Shown: one piece after another, positions 42,014-53,700 of the stretch
How positions within the stretch are numbered: position 1 is the stretch's first letter
Layout of the letters: each line of letters starts with the position of its first letter
Assembly: GCA_009829735.1 (NCBI GenBank)
Contig: CM020620.1
Span: forward strand, 2,669,447 to 2,733,446
Length of the DNA stretch: 64,000 bases
Reading direction: 5' to 3'
DNA from: Pyropia yezoensis
Lineage: Eukaryota; Rhodophyta; Bangiophyceae; Bangiales; Bangiaceae
The notes under the pieces: generated by a model
What the model saw: only the letters and a program-made list of their open reading frames with translations
Told to the model about the DNA's origin: nothing
Databases searched by the model: none
Made by a program: the position numbers and the translations under genes

Positions 42014-45000
42014 TCACGTTGAGGGAGGGCTGTTAGGGTCTATCTCATTCCGGGCACAGTAGGCCCGGACCTTCTCAGCGGGAAGGTCCTCCACATACTC
42101 CCACGTATCATCCTTGGCTTTGTAGCCAAACCAACGCACCCTGAACATGAGGCGGTCAGTGTCCTCATCCCAGCCGTGGTCGATGAACTTATCGAACACG
42201 TACTCCTGCGGGCCCTGTTTGGCCGCAGGCAGTAAGGGGAGGCGCCACGCTTCCAACTCTCGCGCCCAAGCTGGGTCGCCTGCAGGCGGTGGTGCAACTT
42301 TGACCACGTGCTGTCCGTTCACTGTGCGGACCCCATCGTCACTTTCGATGGTGAAGCGCCGCCCATCAGTACGAAGGACCTGGTACGGCCCCTTCGTCTG
42401 GAATACCAACTTACCCCCAGTTGGGGTCTGTGAGTGGACCAATACCCAGTCACCCTGCTCGGGGACATGCTTGGCGCTGCGCACCTTTTTGTCAAAGGTA
42501 CGCTTGTAGCGCTTTTGTGCTTTGTCCATCTCAGCCCTGACTTTAGGGATGAGGTTTTCAAGCCTAGCAGCGAACTCCGCCTTACTCTCAGTAGGAGTAG
42601 GCGTCCTGCCACCATCCTCCCTAGTTGGGAGCGGCCGCCGCACGGCAATAGACCGCGCGCGACGGGGGGTCACAAAAGCGAGGGGTACTTCCCCCGTAGA
42701 TGAGTGAACCTGCGAATTGTAGGCAGTGGTAAGAATAGAAATGTATTGGTCCCACGTTTTCACGTGCTCACTCACATAGTGGCGCAGCTGCCTAACAATA
42801 GTTTTGTTGAAGTGCTCCACCTGCCCATTAGTTTGTGGGTGGTAGGGGGTGGCATAGTTTGCCCGCACCCCCAACATATCCAGCACTCCCTGAAACAGTA
42901 CGGACGCAAATTGCGGTCCATTGTCCGATAGTGTACTATCCGGAATGCCATACGCGGCAACCCAGTGATCTAGGAAGGCTGACACGACCGACATGGCCGT
43001 GATCTCTGCCAGTGGGATCGCTCGCGTAAGTTTCGTGAAGTGGTCACAGATAACCAGGAGGTACTGGTTGCCCTCCTCGGTCACTGGCAGTGGCCCAAGG
43101 ATGTCCATCGCCAACGCGGCAAAGGGCTCCTTGGCCGGGAGCAATAGCATAGCCGTAGTAGGCCGCCGTTCCATCAGACGGTTCTGTGCACAACTTGTGC
43201 AGGCAGCCACCCAACTGTAGATGTCCACCACCATGGACGGCCAGTAGTACCTGGTCCTCAGGGTCCGGTACAGTTTACTAGACCCCAGGTGTCCACCTGT
43301 GGGAGCGTTATGCTCCCTCTCAAGGATACTGTCCTTGAGGGATGCGGGGACGACAAGTTGTTCGGTCCCCTGGAATACCCCCCTCCTCATGAGGAGGCCA
43401 TCGTCTCCCAGAAAGAACCGCGTCTCCGCCACTGTATCCAGTGTATCCCTCTGCGACTTGCAGAAGGGATCCTCGGCCTGGGCCTTCACCACCTCGTCCA
43501 GGGACAGGGGCAAGTACTTCTTGTTCCCTGGCGCCTCGGGGTTCAACGCCTGACCCGAGCGCGTGACTACCCCCCCGATGGGGATGTCCTCATCGACTGG
43601 GTTAGTGTCCAGCCCCTCGGTAGGTACCCGAGAGAGGCCGTCGGCAAGGGCATGTTGCCTGCCAGGTCGGTACTCAATATCAAAGTTGAAGGGTGCCAGT
43701 CGCACCCTCCACCGGTTGAGACGAGTGTTCGTACAGTCCGTCTTGAAGATGAACTGCAACGCGTGGTGGTCACAGCGGATGAGGAACTTCTCACCCTCTA
43801 GGTAGTGACGAAGTGACGTCACCGCCCACACCACTGCGAGTCCCTCCAACTCGGTGACTCCGTAGTTCTTCTCGGCCGAGTTCAGCCCCTTGCTGAAGTA
43901 TCCCACCGGCAAGTACTCCTTGTCCGGCTGCTGCTGAAGCAACACACAACCAAGTTGGTCGTAGCTAGCGTCCACATCCAGGATGTAGTGGCCTCCCAAC
44001 CTGGGAATAGCCAGGATAGGGGGCTTCAGCAGAAGGTTCCGAAGAGCCTCAAAGGATTCCTGCTCCACCCGACTTGGGGGAGGCAGGTTCTTCGGTAGCG
44101 TTGAGCTCACTAACTCATTCAACGGTTTCGCCACCTTGGCGAAGCCCTTGGTGAAACGTCGGTACACGTTACACATCCCGAGGAAGCTCCTCATCTGGGT
44201 CTGGGTCCGGGGGTACTGAGCCTTACGGATGGCCCTCAAGTTTTTCTCGTTGACACTGAGACGCCCCGGACGGACAACATGTCCCAAGTATTCCACCTCT
44301 TGAGTGAAGAGGTGGCACTTACTCGCCTTCAGTGACACACCGGCGTCAGCAAGTAGCTTGAACACCTGGCCAAGATGGCCAATGTGCTCCTCCGGACTTC
44401 GGGAGAACACAATGATAACGTCTAGGTACACGAGACAGATCTGCCACCGTACTCCGGCCAGAATCATGTCCATAGCGCGCTGGAAAGTTGCCGGCGCGTT
44501 ACACAGGCCAAACGGTAAACGCTTGCACTGGTAGGTACCACAGTGACAGGTAAAGGTAGTTTTATGCCTGTCCTCCGGGGCAATGGGAATTTGCCAGTAC
44601 CCCGCGTTACAGTCCAGGGTAGGGAACACGTTCGCCTCCCCCAGAGAGTCCAGACAGTCGTCCATCATAGGTAGGGGATAACTGTCCTTCACCGTGCTCT
44701 CGTTCAGCTTACGGTAGTCGATACAGAACCGGGGGGTCCCATCAACTTTGGGGACGATTACCACCGGACTCGCCCACTCGGCGTTACTGGCCTCGATCAC
44801 ATCGAGGGCCTCCATGCGAGCAACTTGCTCCTTGACGAGGGCCCTTGAGCGGGGTCCTCACCTGTACGGTTGTTGGCGTATAGGGGGTGCACCGGGCTTC
44901 AACTCGTTCCGGTGTTGGGTGGCTCTCATGAGTCCCAATTGGCCATCCCACAACTTGTGATATTGGTCCAAGAGGCGTTCAACTTGAACCCTCAACCTGG

Positions 45001-45997
45001 GTGGGACACCCTCCATGTTCACATGGGGCCGAGGAGAGGCGGCCGACTTGGCTTGATGCTTCTCCTTTCCGGGCTTCGGGTCGCTACTTGCGCCCGCGTT
45101 GAGGGTGACCGCTACTACCGGTCCCTCGTGTTGGTCGATATAGCCGAACTTGGCTCCCGACTTGAAGTACTTGGGCGACGAGCTCAGGTTCATCACCTGG
45201 ATCCTCCACGGGACTCCGGCTTTGGATTCCATTGTGCCAAGGGCGACATGTACTTGGTGCTTGCGAGCAAGACGGGGGTGAGGGTGCACCAACCCGTTCC
45301 CCGTATAATCAGTTACAACGTCAACGTGCGCCACCGAGTTGGGGGGCAACGTGACCTTACGGGCTAAACGCAGGGTAGCAGTAAACCCTTCTCTCACAGA
45401 GCAAACAGGCTTCGACTGTGAGACTGTCACAGGAGCCACAGACTTTCCCTTACCAAGGATGGGGATGGTTTCCCCATTCATCAACTTGACCCAATACTCA
45501 GGGCCACAAATCAAAGGCACTTGTGTAACAACATAAGGGGTACCCAGAAGCAGGGGTACCGATATATTCTCAACTACTCCATAGGTCACGTCGACCTCAT
45601 GGGTCCCCAACCTAGCTGGTAGGGTCACGGCACCAACGATGGGAAGTACCCCACCATTGATATCGATCAGATGGTCAGCTTTAGACTTCCAGCGTTGGAG
45701 CTTCATCTCCTTTGGTAATAGCGACTTGCGTATCAAGGAGGCTCCTGACCCGTTATCAAGTACAATACGGGCACAACAGGCGCGGCCGGGGGCAAGTTGC
45801 ACACGTCCAGCCACCTGGAAGTTCTCACCCGTCAGCACCGCGATGACCCGACGTGGGTTTACGTTCTTGGGGAGTCCTACCCGAGGTGGGCGGACTCCCT
45901 TAGGTCGCCGCAGTATCCGGCACGGTTGGTTCGTCCCCTTGACCCACTTGGCCGAGGCTGCCGTTGTGAGCTTCGGACGACCAGCTCCAACGGTCAT
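42014..45997 (-). pseudogene. pol: pol: protease, reverse transcriptase, RNase H, integrase, chromodomain (interrupted)
   Basis: A single frame of 1,328 codons is interrupted by one in-frame TGA at 44858-44860, between the protease/RT-start part (379 aa) and the rest. The protease motif is LDNGSGASLI. RT has ASPVVIVPKVDG, LDCNAGYWQIPI and LPFGLCNAPATFQRAM. The catalytic box reads YLDV rather than YxDD (Val codon 44417-44419). RNase H begins ILDVDASYDQLGCVLLQ. Integrase has the HHCC region ending CTSCAQ and the D,D,E residues in AMDILGPLP, LSDNGPQF and YHPQTNGQVEHFN. The C-terminus carries a chromodomain (FRVRWFGYKAKDDTWEYVED), which in chromoviruses can steer integration to marked chromatin. 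The pol ATG overlaps the gag stop as ATGA at 45994-45997. A dead catalytic Asp plus a stop means this copy cannot supply active RT. Confidence 0.93.
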
Positions 45998-47939
45998 TCG
46001 TTTTCCGCCGACTTGGGGTCCGAATTTGAGGACGAAGGGGAAGACGACGAGTCCGAGGACGACGTGTCCGCCCCCTCCGCCGAGGGTGTGGCGACCGCCA
46101 CCACCGGTCGGGACCCACCCTCGCGGCGTGAACGTACTTCGTTCGTAGCCGACTTCTTACTCGCATTCCTAACAAGTTGTTGGATGCGTTTACTCAACTT
46201 GGGGCAATCATACGCCCAGTGTCCATCGGAGTTGCAGTTCCAACACCGATTATCAGTTCCCGGAGGGGTCTTCCCAACTGGGGAAGACGAGGAGATACCC
46301 TGGGAAGTTCCCACGGCAGCTACCACCCTCTCCTTCCGGATTCGGCGTGCCTCTCTCAACTCTCTGGCCTGGCGCGCCTCCTCCCGTTCCTTGGCCAACT
46401 CGGCTTGACGCTCCTGGCGTTGTTCCTCCCGCAACTTGCGGTAGGCCTCGCCTCTGCGGTAGGCGAACCTAGCCAACTCGGCCAGGGTCGCCCGGGCAGT
46501 GTTATGCTCCCGGGTCTCCATCCGGACTGACCAATGGAGTCCCTCCACAAACCGACTCTTCACCACAGCTTGTGGATGAAGAGACCCACAAAGATTGTTG
46601 AGCTTACGGACTCGCTCCGCAAAGGACAACTCGTCCTCTGCCTCTTCCTGATGGGCTTGCGTAAACTCCTCGACTTGAGAAGCCAACGCCGCTTCATCAA
46701 CCATGGCCCTAAACAACCAGTTGACTAGCTCCAAATAGGACGTCACCTCCCCAGCGCCTCCACTTGAGGAGCTGGGCATGACGGACATAAGTTCTGTCCG
46801 CAGGTCTCCCTTCGTAAACTCCTGTAGCATGTAAAAAGCCATGCCTTCACTTATGGCATTGTCGTCACAGGCTTTTGTGAAACGACGTAGGAACTCAAAG
46901 ACACGGAGGGGGGGAGTTCCATCCCACTCCGCTTTGTGCCCAAAAGAGTGAAGTGCATTCTTCTTGGCACGGCCCTGGCTCGGGCCTGGTCGGGACCATA
47001 CGCCACCGACTTGTTGTGGAGGGCGTAGGTCTCACAATCAAAGATCCCCTGGTAGACCGGGATGGCTACCTGGATCTTGGGCGGCACCTCACGTTGAGGG
47101 AACAGCCGCTGTGGCACTGGGGTAAGTTGACTCTCAGTGCCCTTAGTCTGGCGCGGCGCGCTTGGTGTAGCCGCCGGCGTTTCCGGGGGAAACTCCCCCA
47201 TGAAGGGCGTACGCCCCACCGAGTATGGTGTGGCTCCCTCGTTGGGAGTCACAGGTGTCGCCCCCTGTTCGGGGCGACCCGAGATAGGCGTGAGGAGGGA
47301 TTCCCCCTGCGCCTGCGGGCTCGAAAGCCCCGATCCGGTCTGGACATTAAGGCCACCTGGCAAACTCGCCACAATCTGATTCAGAATAGTATTCGTCATC
47401 GTGACCACCAGGTCCGGCAAAGTCTGCCGCAACACATTGGTCGCCTCCCGACGGACAGTTTCCGCGAGGAGTGGATTGACGACTCCAGTTGAGTCTCGGT
47501 CCGCCTCCGGGAGTCCACCTGAGGGGTGACCACGTTCCTCAGGGGTCTCAACCGGGGGCATGGGCGCGAGCCCATCGCCGACCAACGGAGGTCCGCCGTC
47601 CTCCGAAAGCCTAGTTGGCGGCGGCTCCAAGCCAAAGCTGGCTCCAACCCGAGTGGAACCCGCGGGGACAGTCCTCACCCCTTGGGACGTTCCCGTTGAG
47701 TATACCACACGGTGGCCAGACTCCGGCCCACCCACATCAGAAGTGTCACCCGAGTGAACTCCCGAATGAGTCGGGGTGGCCTGTTGCCCGCCCGCACTTC
47801 CAGTCCTGCTGGCTTGAGGGACCTCTAGTCCCTCTGCGACCCCAGGTAAACCCACCTGTGTCTCACCAGTATTTAAAGGCACTGAAGTACGTGCGTCACC
47901 CGTGTACTCCCCGGACGACGGGGGGTCCGAGCTAGCCAT
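45994..47939 (-). pseudogene. gag: gag (one frame break)
   Basis: The ATG at 47937-47939 opens MASSDPPSSGEYTGDARTSV, a Pro/Gly/Thr-rich N-terminal part that stays open to a stop at 46851-46853. Matrix/capsid-like coding then appears in another frame upstream of and through 46842 (WDGTPPLRVFEFLRRFTKAC, then MAFYMLQEFTKGDLRTELMS), so a frame change lies roughly between 46930 and 46990. The second frame runs through a Glu/Arg coiled-coil-like stretch (YRKLREEQRQERQAELAKER) to a CCHC zinc knuckle, CWNCNSDGHWAYDCP, and an acidic Ser tail. It ends in the TGA that overlaps the pol ATG. A frame break this far upstream would remove capsid and nucleocapsid from the first product. Confidence 0.88.
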
Positions 47940-48058
47940 GTTGACTGACGATCCGTATGACACGGTCCAAGTCCACCGTTCCTCTGAGGCAGAGGGCCCC
48001 CTACATCCGGGTGCACCCGGAGACAAAGTTTACCTCTGTCCCCTGCTGCTCCACCAAA
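47940..48058 (-). promoter_or_regulatory. gag leader and primer-binding site
   Basis: In element orientation, two bases after the 5' LTR comes TGGTGGAGCAGCAGGG (48056 down to 48041). This matches the requirement for complementarity to a tRNA 3' end (CCA preceded by CCCTGCTGCTCCA). The tRNA identity is not assigned. About 100 bases of leader precede the gag ATG. Confidence 0.7.
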
Positions 48059-48527
48059 TGTGGCAAAAACCACTTACACACACGGCACCCAAGTTGGGGC
48101 GGTGTACAAGGGCTGCCTCCCGTGTCGGGGGAACCGGAAGAAGTGCAAGTCGCACACACTCTGTCCCTGTTGTGGGGCAAACCCCCCACTGACAAACAAG
48201 AGGATGGTGTGTGGTCCAACAGTTTCTTGGTCGGGACGGGGACGCAGGGCCAAGCCCCGCTGTCCCTCCCCTTATCCCCCCAGGGTCCCCTCAGAATCTC
48301 GCCCTTCAGAATCTCCCACCCCAGCACCTGCCCACCGGGCCACACGAAAATTCAAGACGATAAATGCAGAAAACCCTCAAATCCAAGTTGGATTTACCAC
48401 TAAGCTAACTATCCCAAACTTAGGGAATACGGACCCAAATGCAGGGGGAGGAACGGATCAGGCTAGTGGCCTGCCGCCCCTTGCATGGCACGTGTTGCCC
48501 CCGTACCTAGGGGTCAATACTGCCACA
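48059..48527 (-). repeat. Right LTR (5' LTR in element orientation)
   Basis: 469 bp starting TGTGGCAAAAACCAC and ending CTGCCACA on the plus strand. It is about 98.5% identical to the left copy by eye and should drive leftward transcription of gag-pol. Confidence 0.96.
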
Positions 48528-48532
48528 CATGG
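48528..48532 (+). repeat. Right target-site duplication CATGG
   Basis: Identical to 39147-39151. The intact pair shows that no flank rearrangement followed insertion. Confidence 0.95.
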
Positions 48533-50737
48533 CTCGTTGACGCTCGGGCCACGATCGGGTACGATTTTTTTTTGTCTCTACAAAGCAACGACGATCGTCA
48601 TGTACGGCCACGCCAACCCCCCCCCCACCCATCCACACGCCCCCACTCGAGCTCGAATCCTGGTTTGGTTGCGTCGGACAAAAGGGGGCTACCTGTCGGA
48701 GCGATCGACGAATCCACCAGTCACAGCCGCTCCGACGCCACTCTGACCGGGATACAGGGACACCCTTGATATTAACCAGATGTGTGTTGAACTTCTATGC
48801 GTTCTTTATGGTAGGTTGCAGAAAAAATATACACGGAGCGCTCTTTTCTCATTCCTCCGAGAACCTTTGGGCCACAGGCCTGAGCCAATCAGGTGCCTTG
48901 ACGGTATGCCTCGGTGTAATGGGCCCCACATGAGCGGTGGTGGGTCCCATTCGGGAAACCCTGCCAGCGTGCTCATCAAGAGGGACAGCGGGAGGGGGGT
49001 ACACGCGGTGGGGTAGGCAACGACACGGGGGGTCGGGCCGGTGCTGCACAGCGACGACGACGGTGACGACGGTGACGACGACGACGACGATGGCGACGAC
49101 GGCGGCGGCAGCAGCAGTCACGGCGGCGGCGGCGGCGGCGGCGGCGGAGACGTCGGCGGCGGCGGCGACGTCGGCGGCGGCGGCGACGTCGGCGGCGGCG
49201 GCAACGTCGGCAGCAGCGGCGACGACGGCGAGTTTGGGGGGGGGAGGGGGAGGATGGCAGTGGCGGCGGCGGCGACGGCGATGGCCGCGGCGGCGGTGGC
49301 GGCGGCGATGACGAGTTTTGGGGGGGGGAGGGGGGGGATGGCGGCGGCGACGTCAGCGGCGGCGGCGGAATGGACGGCAGCAGCGACGACGGCGGGTTGC
49401 GGGGGGGGGGGGGGGGGGGCGCGGCGGCGGCGATGACGGCGGCGGCGGGGACGGCGACGACGCTGGTGGCGTCGGCTGCTGTGGCGGCCGGCCCGGCGGC
49501 CGAGGCGGAGGTGGTGACCACCCTGTCGGTGCCGGTGCCCGCGGCGCCGGCGACCCCGCGCACCTCGGTGCCCATGGTGGCGGCTGCCGTGGCCGACGAG
49601 GCGGCCATGTTGACCGCGGCTGCAGCGGCGGTTATGGCTACGATTTTTGGGGGGAGAGGGGAAGAGGTTGACGGGTTTTTTTGTTGGGGGGTAGGGCAGG
49701 GCGCCTGGTGGCGGCGGTGGGGATGGTCTTTAATCGAGGAAGGGTGCCCGCGATAGCGCGGCAGTGGTGACGGCGGCGGCGGCGGTGGCGACGTCGGTCA
49801 CCACGGCGGCGGTCGACGCGGGGGCGGCGGTGGCCATTGAAGAGGCGGCGGTCACGGCGACCGCCGCGGCAGCCATCGAGGCGGTCGCAAAGACGGCCTG
49901 GCCACGGGCGGCTGTGGTAACGTGTTTTGGGGAGGGAGGAGGCGGGGACGGTGTTTTGGGGGGGGGGGGGGGGGGGGGCGGCGGGCAGACGGCCGTGTAG
50001 ACTTTTTGGTGGGGGTGAGGCAGGCCACAGGAAGATGTGGCCACGTTTTTTTGGGCGGCGGTGGTGCCGCCGCCGTTGTGGGAGAGGGAGAGCAGGGCGG
50101 CAGGCGGCCGCGGGGGCGGTTCGCAGGGGGAGGGTGGGGGGACCGTGGGGACGCTTTGTGAGGGGGTCGGGCAGGTCGCTGGGGACGGCGGGGTCGCTTT
50201 TTTTCGCTGGGGGGTGTGGTGGCGGTAGCAGCGCCAGGGGGCGGAGGGGGAGGGTTCCAAGGGCTGGTAGCTGCCCATTTTTGGAGGGGGCGGGCTGGGG
50301 ACGTTGATGGCTTTCTGCGTTGGGGGCATTCTAGTGACGCATGGCGGCGGTGTTTTGTTTGGGCGAGGGCGGCTGCGGCGATGGCGGGCGGTTTGATAGC
50401 TGGATGGGGGGGCGGGGGGAGGGTCCGTAGGCGTAAGGAGAAACGGGCAGGGTAAAGTCATTGTTTGAATTGGAGTGGAGCGGGTGGCGGCGACAACAGT
50501 GGCATTGGTGCTAGCCGCCGGCGCCGGTGCCCGCGTCAGCGCAGGCGCTTTTCTTTCCATTGCGGGCGCAGGGGGGCAGGCGCGGTGGCTCCACTGGGCA
50601 GAAGGGATATGAGGGACGGGGCGGGTAAATTCTGGTGCAGCAGGACAGGGAGGAAGGTGGTGTCGGGATGGTGCAGGGCGTCGTGCGGGCCCTATTTTGA
50701 GGGGGGGCATGGGATGGTCTGCCCGATAGGCCAAACA
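48533..50737. other. Region without a supportable gene, triplet-repeat rich
   Basis: About 300 bases of moderate GC (AT-rich near 48770-48850) precede GAC/GGC triplet arrays and G-rich plus-strand sequence. Open frames such as 49370-49756 (+) encode Ala/Val-rich stretches (LVASAAVAAGPAAEAEVVTT) without motifs, and Pro-rich readings exist on the minus strand. No domain supports any of them. Confidence 0.5.
49051..49230 (+). repeat. GAC / GGCGGC triplet-repeat array
   Basis: Runs of GAC and GGT-GAC units are followed by a 15-bp unit GACGTCGGCGGCGGC repeated several times (about 49150-49205). Confidence 0.88.
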
Positions 50738-50780
50738 GCATCGAGGCACTTCGTGCTCAAAGCACGAAGTGCCTTGATGC
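50738..50780. ncRNA. Near-perfect 20-bp hairpin, possible small-RNA or structural element
   Basis: GCATCGAGGCACTTCGTGCT (50738-50757) is followed by a 3-base loop (CAA) and its reverse complement (50761-50780), with one G/T-type mismatch. It is isolated in noncoding sequence. The structure is certain; that it is an RNA gene is only a suggestion, and the loop is shorter than in typical microRNA precursors. Confidence 0.4.
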
Positions 50781-53700
50781 GATGTCGTGCACTTTCGCCT
50801 CTTCTCGAGGCATGACCCCCCCCCACGCCACGCACATGTGAGACGCTTTCCCCCTTGCCTCCTGGGCCCGTGCACTGTCCGCGCCTGTCGAGAACCCACT
50901 CCACCTGGGCATGCCCCCCCGCACTGCACTCCACCTGCCAAAGGTGGAACCGCCAGAGGGAAGCGGGCTGGGGGGGGTTGCCTCCCTGATGTGCCTGGTC
51001 CAGGAGAGGGGTCCACGAGGGGAAGGGGGGGGAGAGGCCCGCTTCATCAGGAGCATGAGGGGCACCTGCCCAAGATGCCACAACGGGCACTGGACACATG
51101 AGGACCAGGCTTCTTCGTGGACCAATCAGGCGACCCCATGACATGGAACATTTACCCCAAGAACGGCGATCTCAAAAACGGCGACCCGCACACGGAAAAA
51201 AGTCCTCAAAACAATGGCGTCCAGCCGTCCCATGGCTCCTCTCTAAAATCGACTACCCCTCTTCCAAGCCTCAGTTAGCACGTAGGCCAGGACCGACCCC
51301 CGAGCCGGGCAAATCAATGCGAAAAGGATGCCCCCATTTCAGGGTCGACAGCAGCCGGTCCACCCAGGGTGTCCCTGAAAGCGGTACGCCGTCCCGGGGA
51401 CCCAAGGACCTCATGAGTTCGTATGGGGCTCTGTGATCCTTCTGTCAGCATGGCGCCCGTGGACCCCGCCACGGCCGGTGTGGAGCCCGGGCCCGAGCCG
51501 AGAAAAACCTCCATGTATCTTTTTTGTGCAACGTACCATAGTGGGTCCTCTCTTGTGTGCCCCACCCGATCTATACTACATTTTTTTGTAAGTTCAGCCA
51601 ATCATGTTCCGTACTCGACGCACACTTGGCCCCCGGCGGTGGCGAGGCCACCCACAGCGCTAGCGACGCGTTCAGTGGGCGCCCCCCTTCACCCCCCAGC
51701 GGCACCGTCACCACCACCACCCCCCCCCCCCCCCCCCCCCCCCCCCTCCCAAGCGCTTGCAGGGCGCGCCCTGACTTTCCGGGGTGTTTTTTCCCTGGCC
51801 CGTTGCGCGTCGTGGGTGTGCGGGGAGACCTCCCCAGAGCGGCCGCCAACGCGTCGCGGACCGGCTGCTCCGCCCGGTCCCGCCAGGGCCACGCACCTCG
51901 CTTGTCCAGTGCTTAGCACCTGCTGGCCTGCAGGCCCAATGGAAGCAGGCAGCTGCCCTCCCCTCCCCAACCGCCCCCCGCGCACCTCTTCCCCCTTCTC
52001 TCAACCCCCCCTCCCCCGTCCGCACCACCAGCTGGTATCCCTCCAACCACCCCCTCTTCCACCGGCCGGGGCCTTTCCGGCTGTACCGTGGCCGTCGACG
52101 AGGTCGTGTGCCGACGTGGTGTCCATCTGGCGGCAGCCGTAGAGGCCGCGGCCATGGCCGCCGCCGCCGCTGCCACCCATGCCGCCCTCCATCGCCCGCC
52201 GCACGGCCTGCCGCGGCCGTGGCAGAGGAAACGGCAGCCGCGGCCGTGGCGGTGGCGTCAGCGTCAGCGGCGGCAGTGGCGGTCGTGGCGACGTCCGTGG
52301 CAAGGGCGGTCGCGGGGGAGGCGGCGGCGGCGGCGGCGGCGGCGGTGGCTGTGGCGGCGGCGGCGGCGGCAGCTGTGGCAGCGGCGGCGGCGGCGGCATC
52401 GGTGGCAGCGGCGCGGACGGCTGGCTGGCCGCTCGTGTCTGGACATAACCCCATGGGGTGGGCTCCCCTAGAGCATGACTCTCTCTCCAGACCATGGCTC
52501 GCTCGCTGACTGTCGCGGCCCAGCAGGGGAGCCCTCAGGGAGACGTGTGGCTGCCGCCCAAGTCGGCGGGGCACGTCATCCCCCTCCTGGGCCGCTACCG
52601 CGCACGCGGCGCTCCCCCCGGCGGCAAGCGGAAGCGGCGGCGCCCCCCGCCATCGCCACGCCCCACCCGCCTTCTCGTGGGCGGGGCCCGCCCGTTGCCC
52701 CCACCTTTTGCGCCCGTGGGGCCCCCTTTTCGCTACGTGGGGTCCCCTTTTCGCTACACACGCTCCGCTGACGCGCGGGCGCCGCAGTCGGGACGTTGCG
52801 AGGATGTGCCCCGCGTACATGCGCTTGGGGGGCCACGCGCGCCTGTGGCGCGGGGGGGCACGCGCGCCTGTAGCGTCGGCCACTGCCGGCGGCTCCGGTG
52901 GCGGCGCCGGCGCCGCCCTCTGCGGCGGCCGCTATCACTGCTGAGAACCTCCTCACGTGTCCCCACCGGGCAGTCCATCCTCTTGAGGAGGGGGAGGTGG
53001 CAGCAGAATGAGATGCAGGGGAGGGGGGGCGGCGGCGACGTGGGGGGGGAGGGGGGGTGCTGGCGTGTCCCGCCATGGCCGCGGCAGGGACTGGCGCGGG
53101 GGTGGCTGCGGCCAGATCCGACGGGTGTCGGGGCGGCAGGCCGCCCAGCCCGGGGGAGCGGGGGGGGAGTGGACCGACCCCCTGCCGAGGCGGCCACACC
53201 CAGCAGAGCCGCCAAGCGCGCACCTCGGCGCGCGTTCCGCCTCGCCTCTGCTGCGGGCGAGGCAGGGACGCGGCAGGTCCCGCTGGAGCTGCTGCCCCCT
53301 CCCCCCACCCCCCGTTGGCGGCCGGCTGATCGGAACACCTGTCGAGCAGGCGGCGGCGGCGGCGACGGCGGCGGCGGCGGCGGCAGCGACGGCGGCGGTA
53401 GGGGTGGCGCCCACCCGCCCGGGCCTGGGGCCCCACCAGCGGGGTCATCATCTCCTGGTGGCGGGCGGCAGCCGCGGGTGCAGGACCGACGGGCGGCAGC
53501 GCGGGCAGCTGGCGGCGGAGCTGCGCTGCCCCAACAGGGCCAGTTGGCACCGCGGTGGGGCGGCGGCCACGCTGGGTGCGCCTCCCCGTGCGCGCGCGTC
53601 GCGCCAAGAGCACCACACAGTGAAGGTACATACGTAAATAGGTATACGGGAAAAAAACAAGAGAAAGACGCCTGGAAAATTCCTCTCACGCCCCGCAGGG

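Larger units (their letters stand above)
39152..48527 (-). mobile_element. Ty3/gypsy chromovirus-type LTR retrotransposon, 9,376 bp
   Basis: Two 469-bp direct LTRs with TG...CA ends flank the unit, and a perfect CATGG duplication flanks the LTRs. Gag, protease, RT, RNase H, integrase and chromodomain run leftward on the minus strand, so the right LTR is the functional 5' LTR. A tRNA-complementary primer site abuts the right LTR and a polypurine tract abuts the left one, both in the expected sense. The LTR pair differs at about 7 of 469 positions by eye, so insertion was recent. Gag has a frame break, pol an in-frame stop, and RT a changed catalytic residue, so this copy is probably not autonomous. 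It also carries a long opposite-strand frame between pol and the 3' LTR. Integrase-RT order and the C-terminal chromodomain place it among chromoviruses. Confidence 0.96.

Noticed and set aside
49051..49230. Regular triplet units as a CRISPR array
   Set aside because: Contiguous simple repeats with no unique spacers, in a eukaryotic context.
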